Shown here: positions 48,624 to 56,974 of the stretch, piece after piece
Numbering within the stretch: the stretch's first letter is position 1
Layout: each line of letters begins with the position of its first letter
NCBI RefSeq assembly: GCF_028550435.1
Contig: NZ_JAQQKV010000004.1
Span: 62,001-126,000 of the forward strand
Source of the DNA: Asticcacaulis machinosus
GTDB taxonomy: Bacteria > Pseudomonadota > Alphaproteobacteria > Caulobacterales > Caulobacteraceae
DNA length: 64,000 nucleotides
Reading direction: 5' to 3'
Program-made: the position numbers and the translations under genes
Notes under the pieces: model-generated
What the model saw: the letters and a program-made list of their open reading frames with translations, nothing else
Database searches by the model: none
What the model was told of the DNA's origin: nothing

Positions 48624-49922
48624 CTAAACCTCTAATCTAAAGTCTGCGGCCAGCGCATGAGCCTCTAAGCCCTCAAGACGAGCGAGGCGGGCGGCGGCGG
48701 GGGCAATGGCGGCGGCCCCGGCTTTGGTGGCGCGTTGTACCACAAAACTAGTAAGGTATGAGCGTACCGTAATGCCGTCATAGGCTTTGGCGGCGCCATC
48801 GGTCGGCAGGACATGGCTGGGCCCTGCGGCATAGTCACCAAAGGTTTCGGCGGCGTATGTGCCCGCGAAAATCGTGCCTGCGGCGGTCAGTTTCGGAATA
48901 ATAGCGTCGACGTTTTCGACCTGAATCGCCAGATGTTCGGGGCCATAGAGGTTGGAAACCTCGGCTGCGGCCGCAAGATCATCGACTATAAACAGGCGGG
49001 CCTGTTCCAGCGAAGCGCGGGCGATGGTTTCACGCGGCAGGCGGGACACTTGCGCTTCGACCTCGGCGGCAATGGCGGCGGCGATATCGGCATCGAGCGA
49101 GACCAGCACAACTTGCGCGTCTGAATCGTGTTCGGCCTGACTAAGCAGGTCGGCGGCCACCAGCTTTACATGAGCGGTTTTGTCGGCAATCACCAGCAGT
49201 TCCGAAGGGCCTGCGGGCATGTCGATGGCGATGCCGGAGACGCGCTCGGTCGCCTGACGCTTGGCTTCGGTGACGTATTTATTGCCCGGCCCGAATAGCT
49301 TATCGGCGGCAGGTACGCCGTCCAGTGCACCGGTCGCCAAGGCCGCAATGCCGTGCGCACCGCCGACCGACCACAAACTGTCGAGGCCAGAGGCGGCGGC
49401 GGTGGCGATCATCATCGGATGCAGGGAGCCATCCTTGGCGGGCGGGGTGATGGCGACGCGGTTGGGGACTTTGGCCACCAATGCCGGTACCGCCGTCATG
49501 ATCAGGGTTGAAAACAAAGGTGCCAATCCGCCCGGAATATAGAGCCCGGCGGTGGTAATGGGGCGATACACCCGTTGCAGGGAAAGGCCGGCTTTGGGTG
49601 CGATGACGGGGCCGTCGCTCGGCAATTCGGCTTCCTGAAAGGCGCGCACGTTTTCGACCGCCAGTTCCATCGCCGCAAGGTCTTCACGGGAAAGCGCGGC
49701 ACGGGCGGCATCGACGGTGGCGGCGGTCAGGTCGATCCGCTTAGGGGCATGGCCATCCAGCTTGATCGCCCAGTCGCTCACGGCGGCGAACCCGCGCGAT
49801 TCCACATCATCGAAGATCGTGCGCACGGTCTCCAGCACGCGCGGATCGCGCCGGTTGGCGGGGCGGGCGAGGGCGGCTTTGCGCTCTGCGGCGTTCAGAT
49901 TTTTCCAGACAAAGGTTTTCAT
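48624..49922 (-). CDS. hisD: Histidinol dehydrogenase HisD
   Basis: Zinc enzyme that oxidises histidinol to histidine in two NAD steps, 432 residues. Conserved motifs are GGLAPLFSTLIMTAVPA, GPGNKYVTEAKRQ, AGPSELLVIAD, SQAEHDSDAQ (zinc ligands) and GPSHVLPT. ATG at 49922 is used; an upstream in-frame start at 49961 would run into the repeat. The N-terminal VWKNLNAAERKAALARPA resembles the gammaproteobacterial version. Confidence 0.95.
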   Translation of the reverse strand: MKTFVWKNLNAAERKAALARPANRRDPRVLETVRTIFDDVESRGFAAVSDWAIKLDGHAPKRIDLTAATVDAARAALSREDLAAMELAVENVRAFQEAELPSDGPVIAPKAGLSLQRVYRPITTAGLYIPGGLAPLFSTLIMTAVPALVAKVPNRVAITPPAKDGSLHPMMIATAAASGLDSLWSVGGAHGIAALATGALDGVPAADKLFGPGNKYVTEAKRQATERVSGIAIDMPAGPSELLVIADKTAHVKLVAADLLSQAEHDSDAQVVLVSLDADIAAAIAAEVEAQVSRLPRETIARASLEQARLFIVDDLAAAAEVSNLYGPEHLAIQVENVDAIIPKLTAAGTIFAGTYAAETFGDYAAGPSHVLPTDGAAKAYDGITVRSYLTSFVVQRATKAGAAAIAPAAARLARLEGLEAHALAADFRLEV

Positions 49923-49949
49923 CGTTTTACCCAAAGAAAGCCAGAAACC

Positions 49950-50096
49950 CAACCACCACATCTCACCGCTTCGCGTCTCGTGCGGTCCCCCTCCCCAGTA
50001 AACTGGGGAGGTACAAGATGATGTCTTATACCTCCCCGACTTGTCGGGGAGGGGGACCGAAGCGCTCTTGCGCTTTGGTGGTGGGGTATCTTGCTT
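49950..50096. repeat. Type-B intergenic repeat, hisG-hisD
   Basis: Long inverted repeat starting CCACCACATCTCACCGC and ending TTTGGTGGTGGGGTATCTT. Inner hairpins are CTCCCCAGTAAACTGGGGAG and CTCCCCGACTTGTCGGGGAG. It is closely similar to 44366-44516, including the left arm TCTCGTGCGGTCCCCCTCCCC. Confidence 0.88.
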
Positions 50097-50100
50097 AAAA

Positions 50101-50982
50101 TTACTTCATCATTTTCTCGATCGGCAGGACCAGGATCGCCGAAGCTCCCGCCGTTTTAAGCTTATCCAGCGTGTCCCAGAACACATTTTCCTGACAGACC
50201 GCATGAACGGCGACCGTGTCTTCGCGGCCGGCCAGTTGCATGATCGTCGGCGCATCAGCACCGGGGATCAGGTTGATGATCTCATCCAGATGGGTGCGCG
50301 GGGCATTCATCATGACGTACTTGGCGCCGGTCGAGGCCGTCACACCATCGAAACGCCGCAGCAGCATGTCATAGGTGTGGGCCAGTTCCGGGGCCGGAGC
50401 ATGGGGGGCCTTGATCAGCACGGCCTCGGATTTCAGCACCAGATCGGTCGCCTTCATGCCGTTGGCCTCCAGTGTAGCGCCCGTGGACACAAGGTCACAG
50501 ATGGCGTGGGCGATCTTCATGCGGGGGGCCACTTCGACCGCGCCGCGCATTTCGACAATCTCCGCCGTAATGCCGTGGGTTTTGAGCCACGCGCCCAGCA
50601 CATTGGGATAGGAGGTGGCGATACGCTTGCCTTCCAACCACTGCGGGCCGGTGTAATCGGCTTCGTTCGGCACGGCGACTTTAAGCGTACACGACCCAAA
50701 ACCGAGCCGCTGCACAATCATGGCCTCAAGGTCAGCGTCGGGGAAGTGTTCGGCCAGAACATTGTAGCCAACGATCCCTAGTTCTGCGACACCATCGGCC
50801 ACAAAGGTCGGGATATCATCGTCACGCACGCGCAGCAGGTCGATCGGCTGGTTCTCGATCCGGTAAAGCAACTCATTGGCGCCCTTCATGACGCGCAGGC
50901 CGGCACCTGAAATCAGCTCCAGCGAACGGTCAGCCAGACGACCGGACTTTTGGACAGCAATGCGAAGGCGGGGTTCAGACAT
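50101..50982 (-). CDS. hisG: ATP phosphoribosyltransferase, long form (HisG)
   Basis: First enzyme of histidine synthesis, 293 residues. The long form has a C-terminal ACT-like regulatory domain (from about 220, KYVMMNAPRTHLDEIINLIPGADAPTI, ending SAILVLPIEKMMK). The catalytic domain has IAVQKSGRLADRS, DLLRVRDDDIP, ATSYPNVL and CDLVSTGATLEANG. It is much like E. coli HisG; many alphaproteobacteria instead use a short HisG with HisZ, as I recall. It follows yerC. Confidence 0.95.
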   Translation of the reverse strand: MSEPRLRIAVQKSGRLADRSLELISGAGLRVMKGANELLYRIENQPIDLLRVRDDDIPTFVADGVAELGIVGYNVLAEHFPDADLEAMIVQRLGFGSCTLKVAVPNEADYTGPQWLEGKRIATSYPNVLGAWLKTHGITAEIVEMRGAVEVAPRMKIAHAICDLVSTGATLEANGMKATDLVLKSEAVLIKAPHAPAPELAHTYDMLLRRFDGVTASTGAKYVMMNAPRTHLDEIINLIPGADAPTIMQLAGREDTVAVHAVCQENVFWDTLDKLKTAGASAILVLPIEKMMK

Positions 50983-50999
50983 TAGGCTCTACTTCTCAA

Positions 51000-51120
51000 A
51001 ACCTCCCCTGATATCAGGGGAGGGTGGCGCGTAGCGCCGGGTGGGGTTATATAGACAGAGTGGTTAACCCCCCTCTGTCACTGCGTGACATCTCCCCCTG
51101 ATATCAGGGGGAGGGTGGCG
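51000..51120. repeat. Intergenic palindromic repeat, yerC-hisG
   Basis: CTCCCCTGATATCAGGGGAGGGTGGCG near 51002, a central part, then ACCCCCCTCTGTCACTGCGTGACA and CTCCCCCTGATATCAGGGGGAG (51092-51113). The last palindrome contains the stop codon of yerC. Confidence 0.85.
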
Positions 51121-51400
51121 TTTTCAAACGGTCCAGCACACGCCGGTAACCTTGATGAGGCATGTCGCGCAGGAAACGCGCCACGCGGGTAACGGTGGTG
51201 GTCGAAGCCCCCGTCTTTTCGGAGATTTCGCGGTAGGATGACTGCCCTTCGTCCAGCAGGCGCGCGACCTTGAACCGCTCGGCAAAGGCGCGCAGTTCCG
51301 ACGGCGTGCACAGGTCGTCCAGAAACGCCTTCACCTCCGCCTCGGTCTGAAGGCTCAGGATGGCACGAACCAGAATGTCATCATCGGAGGAGGCGGGCAT
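51104..51400 (-). CDS. YerC/YecD-family TrpR-related regulator
   Basis: DNA-binding protein of 98 residues with a TrpR fold. LVRAILSLQTEAEVKAFLDDLCTPSELRAFAERFKVARLL is the family core, followed by the HTH SYREISEKTGASTTTVTRVARFL. As first gene of the his operon it is a candidate regulator of histidine synthesis (inference from context; such regulators linked to his genes have been described in other bacteria). Its last residues TPPSP and stop are encoded inside a palindromic repeat. Confidence 0.88.
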   Translation of the reverse strand: MPASSDDDILVRAILSLQTEAEVKAFLDDLCTPSELRAFAERFKVARLLDEGQSSYREISEKTGASTTTVTRVARFLRDMPHQGYRRVLDRLKTPPSP

Positions 51401-51402
51401 GT

Positions 51403-51440
51403 CTGTATCAGTGTGTTAATGTGTTATCGTGCTGATACAG
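51403..51440. promoter_or_regulatory. Operator candidate upstream of yerC
   Basis: CTGTATCAG (51403-51411) and CTGATACAG (51432-51440) form a perfect 9-bp inverted repeat. The 20-bp spacer contains two direct copies, TGTGTTAA and TGTGTTAT. It lies directly before the yerC ATG and would suit autoregulation of yerC-his. Confidence 0.6.
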
Positions 51441-51486
51441 TGCGGGCGCGCGGAATGCAAGGGGGAAATGGCGAATTTCCTGATGT

Positions 51487-52080
51487 TTAGAATGTAATAT
51501 CTTTGGCTAGTAACCAGTGTTTGGATGAGGTCTTGGAAAAAGTATCCGCGTCTTCACTGGAATCAAAGGCGCTTTTAGGAATTATGATGGCGCAGTTTTT
51601 ATTCGCGAATATCAGTATGGTTTTGCAGGTTTCTGAAACGTCATAAATGTTCGCCCATTCTGTTTCAGAATGTTTATGGCCAGAGGATTTAGAAAATTTT
51701 GATGCTGTAATCTCAACCTGATTTTCACGTCTTGAGACCGGGCTGATGATAAATATCATCAGTTGTGTCAGGTAGTTGATGAGTGGGGATAGCACAAATA
51801 AGAAGATCGCAGTGAACAGGCAGCACACCAAGCTTACAAATATTATCATGAACGTGGTAACAGCCGGTGCAAATCCCGGAATATCGGGGGCATCAGCGGT
51901 GATCGTGCTTAACATTGGGACTGTAAAAAACATCATGGTGGCAATAAGAACCACCGAACCGATCCAGAATTTTCGCCAGATATTTTGGGCGTATTTTGTC
52001 TTTATCCACACCTGAAAGAAATCATTGAGATTTTCCAGCCTGATTTTGTAGCTGTTGGTTTTAAGTGAGGCTTCGGTCAA
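51487..52080 (-). CDS. YcxB-like membrane protein, A/T-rich gene
   Basis: Protein of 197 residues with two hydrophobic hairpins (IGSVVLIATMMFFTVPML and FMIIFVSLVCCLFTAIFLFVLSPL). The C-terminal soluble part (EWANIYDVSETCKTILIF, then AIIIPKSAFDSSEDADTF) matches the YcxB C-terminal pattern. Function unknown. Base composition is visibly more A/T-rich than the neighbours, which suggests transfer or relaxed selection. Confidence 0.65.
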   Translation of the reverse strand: MTEASLKTNSYKIRLENLNDFFQVWIKTKYAQNIWRKFWIGSVVLIATMMFFTVPMLSTITADAPDIPGFAPAVTTFMIIFVSLVCCLFTAIFLFVLSPLINYLTQLMIFIISPVSRRENQVEITASKFSKSSGHKHSETEWANIYDVSETCKTILIFANKNCAIIIPKSAFDSSEDADTFSKTSSKHWLLAKDITF

Positions 52081-52169
52081 GATGTGGATTCCGGTTGATG
52101 GCTACCAGAATGCCCTTGAATAATTTCAATTATAATAACTGATCCACGCTCCTAGCGAATAATGCCTTT

Positions 52170-52304
52170 ATTATACTCCCCCGGCGTGCCGGGGGAGGTG
52201 GCGCGAAGCGTCGGAGGGGGGCTTTCAAGCCGTAGCCAGGCCCCCCCTCCGTCTTTTTGCTGATGCAAAAATCCACCTCCCCCAACGCGTTGGGGGAGTA
52301 TAAA
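52170..52304. repeat. Type-C intergenic repeat
   Basis: ACTCCCCCGGCGTGCCGGGGGAGGTGGCGCGAAGCGTCGGAGGGGGG on one side and its inverse CCCCCCTCCGTC..CCACCTCCCCCAACGCGTTGGGGGAGTATA on the other. It is an arm-to-arm inverted repeat of about 135 bases. Confidence 0.88.
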
Positions 52305-53564
52305 TCAGGTATACCGCTCTTTCGCGGCCAGACCCAAACCAGACGCCACCGAAGAAAAGCGGTCGCCGTAGTTAATAGTGGCGGCCGGAAACGCGGCGCG
52401 CATGGCGTCCTCAAAGCCCGGCATGGCGGTCGATCCGCCGGTCATAAACAGGGTGTGGATGGCATCAATCTCAAGCCCTGCTTTTTCGTTCACGCAGGCC
52501 ACCGCCGTATCCACAATCCGACCGACTTCACGCTCGGTCGCGGCTTTGAGGGTGTCGCGGTCGATGTCCATCAGCCAATCCGCATCAACGGCGCTGAGGT
52601 CAACCGTGGTTGCCTCCTGATCCGACAAAGCGATCTTGGCGCCTTCAATGCGGTTGGCGACATGGTGGCCCAGTTGCTTATCAACCGTATCGACCAGACG
52701 TTGGGTGAGTTCGGGTTGCGCGGCCTGAAAATGCAGTTGCCGGATACCGGCGATGTTCTTTTGCGTATAGAGAAAGTTGATCAGGTGCCAGGTCGCCAGT
52801 TGGTGATAATAAAGCCCCGGCATATCCAGCCCGCTTTTCATCTGTGACCGGAACCCCATCTCACGCATGGCGGTATTCAGACTCAGGCGCGTATCGAAAT
52901 CCGTACCGCCGATGTGAACGCCTGAATTAGCCAGAATGCTGTTTGCCCGATCATCGCCGCGCTTAGCATTGGGCGACAGCTTGATCACCGAAAAGTCGGA
53001 GGTGCCCCCGCCGATATCGACAACCAGCACGACCTCATCGCGCGTCAGACGGCTTTCATAATCGCGCGCGGCGGCCAGAGGTTCATACTCAAAGCTGATG
53101 TTTTTAAAGCCTTGCGCCTCCGCAATGCCGCGCAGTTCGGCTTCGGCGCGGGCGTCGGCCTCCGGGTCTTCGTCGACGAAATGGACGGGCCGGCCCAGCA
53201 CGACATCTTCGATAGCCGCACCCGTATGGGCTTCGGCTTTGGCTTTCAGGTGTTTGATATAGAGCCCGATAATGGCGCGAAAATCCTTGCGCCCCGCGCC
53301 GATCTGAGTCGTTTCGCCGATCAGGCGGCTGCCCAGAACCGATTTCAGCGCGCGCATCAGGCGGCCTTCATAGTGCTCCAGATATTCACCGATGGCCGCC
53401 CGGCCAAAGGCGGTTTCTTCGGTTTCAAAATTGAAAAACAGCGCCGACGGTAAGGTCACGGATGTGCCTTCGACCGGCACCAGTTCGAGACGATCGCCAA
53501 ATCCCGCGCACACCGCCGAGTTGGACGTGCCGAAATCGATACCGCAATAGGGACGGGAGGTCAT
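52305..53564 (-). CDS. yegD: Hsp70-family protein, YegD-like
   Basis: ATPase-only relative of DnaK, 419 residues, without the substrate-binding domain. The nucleotide-binding motifs are IDFGTSNSAVC, VLGRPVHF, LVVDIGGGTSDFSVIKL and MTGGSTAMPGF. Members may act as specialised chaperones; the client is unknown. It lies between two repeat elements, separated from the following TPM genes. Confidence 0.88.
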   Translation of the reverse strand: MTSRPYCGIDFGTSNSAVCAGFGDRLELVPVEGTSVTLPSALFFNFETEETAFGRAAIGEYLEHYEGRLMRALKSVLGSRLIGETTQIGAGRKDFRAIIGLYIKHLKAKAEAHTGAAIEDVVLGRPVHFVDEDPEADARAEAELRGIAEAQGFKNISFEYEPLAAARDYESRLTRDEVVLVVDIGGGTSDFSVIKLSPNAKRGDDRANSILANSGVHIGGTDFDTRLSLNTAMREMGFRSQMKSGLDMPGLYYHQLATWHLINFLYTQKNIAGIRQLHFQAAQPELTQRLVDTVDKQLGHHVANRIEGAKIALSDQEATTVDLSAVDADWLMDIDRDTLKAATEREVGRIVDTAVACVNEKAGLEIDAIHTLFMTGGSTAMPGFEDAMRAAFPAATINYGDRFSSVASGLGLAAKERYT

Positions 53565-53655
53565 GGCGCACCGTGGACTTTGAAAAGGGCGCGTGTTTAA
53601 CGCTGCATGGGGGGGAAGGCAAGGGGGCGTTTACAGCAATCACATATGAAAGATC

Positions 53656-53893
53656 AGCCTGCTTCCCCTCTCCCCGCAGGCGGGGAGAGGGTGGGGTGAG
53701 GGGCCTAAGGATGCTACGAGCACGCTGCGTATGGGTTTTTGCCCCTCATCCGGCCTGTCATCAAGGATGCCAAGCCACCTTCTCCCCGTAAAAAACGGGG
53801 AGAAGGAAATGTCGCGCAGCATAATTTTACCCCCTCTTTTATGCAGGCTCAGCCTGCATAAAAGCCCCCCCTCCAAGAGGGGGAGTTCTAAAA
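53656..53893. repeat. Composite intergenic repeat
   Basis: Two elements back to back. The first is CCCCTCTCCCCGCAGGCGGGGAGAGGGTGGGGTGAGGGG, with its reverse arm near CTTCTCCCCGTAAAAAACGGGGAGAAGG. The second is ACCCCCTCTTTTATGCAGGCTCAGCCTGCATAAAAG, then CCTCCAAGAGGGGGAGTTCT. Confidence 0.85.
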
Positions 53894-54592
53894 TCAAATC
53901 TCGATCAGCACATCCGGCAGTTCGTTGAGATTGACCGCATCGGGCGGGAAGTGCGCGCTTAGAACTTCGCCGCTTTTGATGACCGCGGCCTCGAACCCGC
54001 CGGTCAGATCATCGCGTTTGATATGGCTGATTAGGGCCGCGACCGTTTCATCCCAGACCTTGTGATCGACTTTTGAATAGATGCCCTCATCGGCGATGAC
54101 ATCGACAAAATGTTCCTCTAAAGCGCAGAAAATCATCACGCCGGTGCGGGCCTTGGTCAGGTGCAGACCGCGGGCCATGAACTGCTCCATCGCCTTTTTG
54201 TGGGCGCGTTTGCGCTTGATGCTACCCGGTGTCAGGGCCAGGCGCACCTTGGGGATGCTCACCAAGCCGTAAACTATGGCGAACAGAATGACCTGCACCA
54301 GACCGTAAAGCCCGATGGTTTCCAGCCGGTTATAAAACTCCTGCTGGCCGTGGGCAGCCTGCCACTCAATGGCGGCGCTAGGGAGGATATGAACCAGCCA
54401 GTCCTGCGGCCATACGCCCATCAGCGCCATGATCACCGGCCCGATCAGGGCGGCGGCCGTCGCCCACATCAGCGGGGTTTCGGGGTAATCCAGCGGCTTT
54501 GATTTGATGACGCAGGTGATCTCACCCGACGTCGTTTCCTCGGCCTTTGAGATGGCGGCATTGATGCGGCTGTGATCGATTTTAAGTGCCAT
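53894..54592 (-). CDS. TPM-domain membrane protein
   Basis: Protein of 232 residues with a TPM (TLP18.3/Psb32/MOLO-1) domain starting IDHSRINAAISKAEETTSGEI, two transmembrane segments (about 40-60 and 98-120) and a HLTKARTGVMIFCALEEHFVDVIADEGI segment in the second half. It is adjacent to the next TPM gene (nine bases) and lemA. The trio is common in bacteria and is thought to act in envelope or membrane-protein upkeep (function not established). Confidence 0.82.
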   Translation of the reverse strand: MALKIDHSRINAAISKAEETTSGEITCVIKSKPLDYPETPLMWATAAALIGPVIMALMGVWPQDWLVHILPSAAIEWQAAHGQQEFYNRLETIGLYGLVQVILFAIVYGLVSIPKVRLALTPGSIKRKRAHKKAMEQFMARGLHLTKARTGVMIFCALEEHFVDVIADEGIYSKVDHKVWDETVAALISHIKRDDLTGGFEAAVIKSGEVLSAHFPPDAVNLNELPDVLIEI

Positions 54593-54601
54593 GATCTGAT
54601 C

Positions 54602-55402
54602 CTACCAACTGCCCGATGAGCCGCCGCCGCCGAAGCCGCCGCCGCCCCCGCCAAAACCACCGCCGCCGAAGCCGCCTCCGCCGCCGCCTGACCAGCCACC
54701 CCCGCCGCCGCCCAGACCACTGAGCAGGAAGAACGGCAGCCAGCCGCGCGAGAACATGACGATCAGGATAAAGATCAGGATGATGACCCAGCGCGGAATT
54801 TCTTTTTCCTGCGGCTGTTGCTGCGCGGCCTGCTTGGCGCGGTCGATGGCGACGCCGCGATCAAGCGATAGCTGCTCAATGAGGGCATCGGTGCCGGCGA
54901 CAATCCCGCCCGGATAGTTGTTTTCGCGAAACTGCGGCAGGATACGGGTTTGAATGATGAGTGACGACAAAGCGTCCGTAATGACGGGCTCAAGGCCATA
55001 GCCGACTTCGATGCGCACCTTACGCTCATTGGGCGCGACAATCAGCAAAACACCGTTGTTTTTCTGGGTGATATCGGTGCCGACCGCGTTTTCCGCCGAC
55101 TGGCCGATGCCCCAGGTGCGGCCCAGCTTATAGCCGTATTCGGCGATATCATAGCCTTCGAGGTCATTCACTGTGACAACCACAACCTGATCGGAAGTGG
55201 TCTGCTCCAGCGTCGCCAGTTTTTGCGTCAGCTCGGCCTCAACCTCCGGCGTCAGCAGGTTTGCCTGATCGACGACGCGACCGCTCAGTTTTGGGAAGGT
55301 AGGTTCTGCAAAGGCGGCGCTGGTGAACACCAGCGCCATCAGGGCCAGCAGTAATGCCGCACCCCATGATCGTGCCTTATGGACGGGTAAAGTAGCTATC
55401 AT
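54602..55402 (-). CDS. TPM-domain protein with Gly-rich C-terminus
   Basis: Protein of 266 residues. The signal peptide ends near AFAEP. A TPM domain follows (about 35-180, VDQANLLTPEVEAELTQKL, then NNGVLLIVAPNERKVRIEVGYGLE). One transmembrane segment (IPRWVIILIFILIVMFS) precedes a low-complexity GGGG/GGFGGGG tail. This is the usual build of the TPM proteins next to lemA. It is probably membrane-anchored with the domain in the periplasm. Confidence 0.85.
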   Translation of the reverse strand: MIATLPVHKARSWGAALLLALMALVFTSAAFAEPTFPKLSGRVVDQANLLTPEVEAELTQKLATLEQTTSDQVVVVTVNDLEGYDIAEYGYKLGRTWGIGQSAENAVGTDITQKNNGVLLIVAPNERKVRIEVGYGLEPVITDALSSLIIQTRILPQFRENNYPGGIVAGTDALIEQLSLDRGVAIDRAKQAAQQQPQEKEIPRWVIILIFILIVMFSRGWLPFFLLSGLGGGGGGWSGGGGGGFGGGGFGGGGGGFGGGGSSGSW

Positions 55403-55437
55403 GGGATGCGGCCTAAGTTTAAGTTTTTAAGGCCGGT

Positions 55438-56115
55438 TTATTGAGCCGCAGCCGGTGCGGCCGCAGGTGCCGGTTCCGCCGGCTTTAAGCCATCGAAATT
55501 GACCGTCGGTGCGTTTTGGGCGCCTGCAGAAGCCTGGAAGTACTCAAACGGCTTTTCGCCGCCATAGACGGTCTTGGCCCACACGATCGTCGGGAAGGTG
55601 CGAAGGCTGGTGTTAAAGTCGCGCGCCGATTCATTGTAATCGTTGCGGGCAATGTTGATTCGGTTTTCCGTGCCTTCCAGTTGCGATTGCAGGGCCAGGA
55701 AGTTCTGGTTCGATTTCAGGTCCGGATAGCGCTCAACCACGACCATCAGGCGGCCCAGCGCGGACGACAGGCCGTCCTGAGCCTGCTGGAACTGCTGGAA
55801 CTTGGCCGGATCAGTGATGGTGGACGCATCAACATTGACCGAGGTCGCCTTGGCGCGGGCTTCGACCACTTCGGTAAGCGTCGTGCGCTCCTGAATGGCG
55901 GCACCCTGAACCGTCGAGACCAGATTGGGGATCAGGTCGGCGCGGCGCTGATACTGCGACTGCACGTCGGCCCACTTAGCCTTGGTGGCTTCCTGCTTGG
56001 TCGGAATGGTGTTGAATCCGCAGGCGGATAAGGTGACAGCGGCGGCGGCCAGTGCGGCAAAGGCCGCGATACGCTTACCCAGTTTAGATTGGCCCAGTTT
56101 AGCTGCGAATTGCAT
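55438..56115 (-). CDS. lemA: LemA family lipoprotein
   Basis: Protein of 225 residues. The signal peptide ends in the lipobox LSAC, so the start is lipidated. The LemA core is clear: QRRADLIPNLVSTVQGAAIQERTTLTEVVEARAKA, then GRLMVVVERYPDLKSNQNFLALQSQLEGTENRI and ARxDYNESARDFN. The tail is Ala/Pro-rich. First gene of the lemA-TPM-TPM unit. Confidence 0.93.
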   Translation of the reverse strand: MQFAAKLGQSKLGKRIAAFAALAAAAVTLSACGFNTIPTKQEATKAKWADVQSQYQRRADLIPNLVSTVQGAAIQERTTLTEVVEARAKATSVNVDASTITDPAKFQQFQQAQDGLSSALGRLMVVVERYPDLKSNQNFLALQSQLEGTENRINIARNDYNESARDFNTSLRTFPTIVWAKTVYGGEKPFEYFQASAGAQNAPTVNFDGLKPAEPAPAAAPAAAQ

Positions 56116-56264
56116 ATCAGGAGCTCCCTCGAATGCTCAAATTTCAATAACCGGCATCAGGCCGATTATTGGGTATGTGGGTGTTGATACGTCATTTTAA
56201 AGAGTTGCAAAAGAGGTTAATCTCATAGCTCATCTGCGTGACAGAAACTTGTGGCAATTTGGAA

Positions 56265-56846
56265 ATGAATAAACGCACGACACCGGGATGGAAAATCTGG
56301 GCCTATCTGGTGCCCATAGCACTGGTTCTGGCGGGTTTTGGCTATGTCGCCTATGACAACTGGGGTGTGAAAGCCTATCCCGATCCGATCGAGGTTGAGC
56401 GCAAGGCGGCGCAGCGCGGTAAACTGTCGGCGCAGGTGCGCATGGCCGAAATCTATGAATATGGTTTTTCAGTACCGGTCGATAAGGCTGAGGCTGCCCG
56501 CTGGTATCGTCTGGCGGCTGAGCAGGGGCATGCCGGTGCCCAGTTCATTCTGGCCGAAAAGCTAATGCGCGGTGAAGGTGTGGCTCGCAATGAGGCTGAG
56601 GCTTTTGGCTGGTACCAAAAGGCCGGTTTTAAGGATCACAGTGTGGCGCGCTTTAAGGCCGCCGATATGCTGGCTACGGGCGTGGGGACAGAGAAAAACA
56701 GATTGCGAGCCTATGTCGAATTCACGCGTCTGGCCAAGGATGGCGATCAGACTGCTGCTGCACGGGCTAAGGCGCTGGAGGCTGAACTCACCCCGCAGGA
56801 AAAGGCCAAGGCGGCTGAGTATCTGGAAGAAGCAAAAGCCGAATAA
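56265..56846 (+). CDS. Sel1-repeat protein with N-terminal membrane anchor
   Basis: Protein of 193 residues from ATG 56265 (GTG at 56238 would add nine residues). A transmembrane segment (WAYLVPIALVLAGFGYVAY) is followed by Sel1-like repeats: KLSAQVRMAEIYEYG, ADEAARWYRLAAEQGHAGAQFILAEKLMRGEGV (degenerate in part) and a third copy. Such proteins often act as protein-binding scaffolds. Partner unknown. A repeat element lies after its stop. Confidence 0.8.
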   Translation: MNKRTTPGWKIWAYLVPIALVLAGFGYVAYDNWGVKAYPDPIEVERKAAQRGKLSAQVRMAEIYEYGFSVPVDKAEAARWYRLAAEQGHAGAQFILAEKLMRGEGVARNEAEAFGWYQKAGFKDHSVARFKAADMLATGVGTEKNRLRAYVEFTRLAKDGDQTAAARAKALEAELTPQEKAKAAEYLEEAKAE

Positions 56847-56868
56847 ATCGGTTACTTATTCGTATGTG

Positions 56869-56968
56869 TTGGCCCCCCTCCGTCAGCCCTATGGGCTGCC
56901 ACCTCCCCCGGCACGCCGGGGGAGTATAATTACGGATTGATACTCCCCCAGTTTACTGGGGGAGGTGG
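56869..56968. repeat. Type-C intergenic repeat
   Basis: GGCCCCCCTCCGTCAGCCC and CACCTCCCCCGGCACGCCGGGGGAGTATA on one side, then ATACTCCCCCAGTTTACTGGGGGAGGTGG on the other. A mixture of cores from types B and C. Confidence 0.85.
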
Positions 56969-56974
56969 CAGGGG

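Noticed and set aside
50041-50781. 246-residue plus-strand frame in hisG
   Set aside because: Antisense to hisG; starts inside a palindromic repeat.
44366-51120. CRISPR array
   Set aside because: The repeated units in the his operon are palindromic, unequally spaced and separated by genes, with no spacers and no cas genes.
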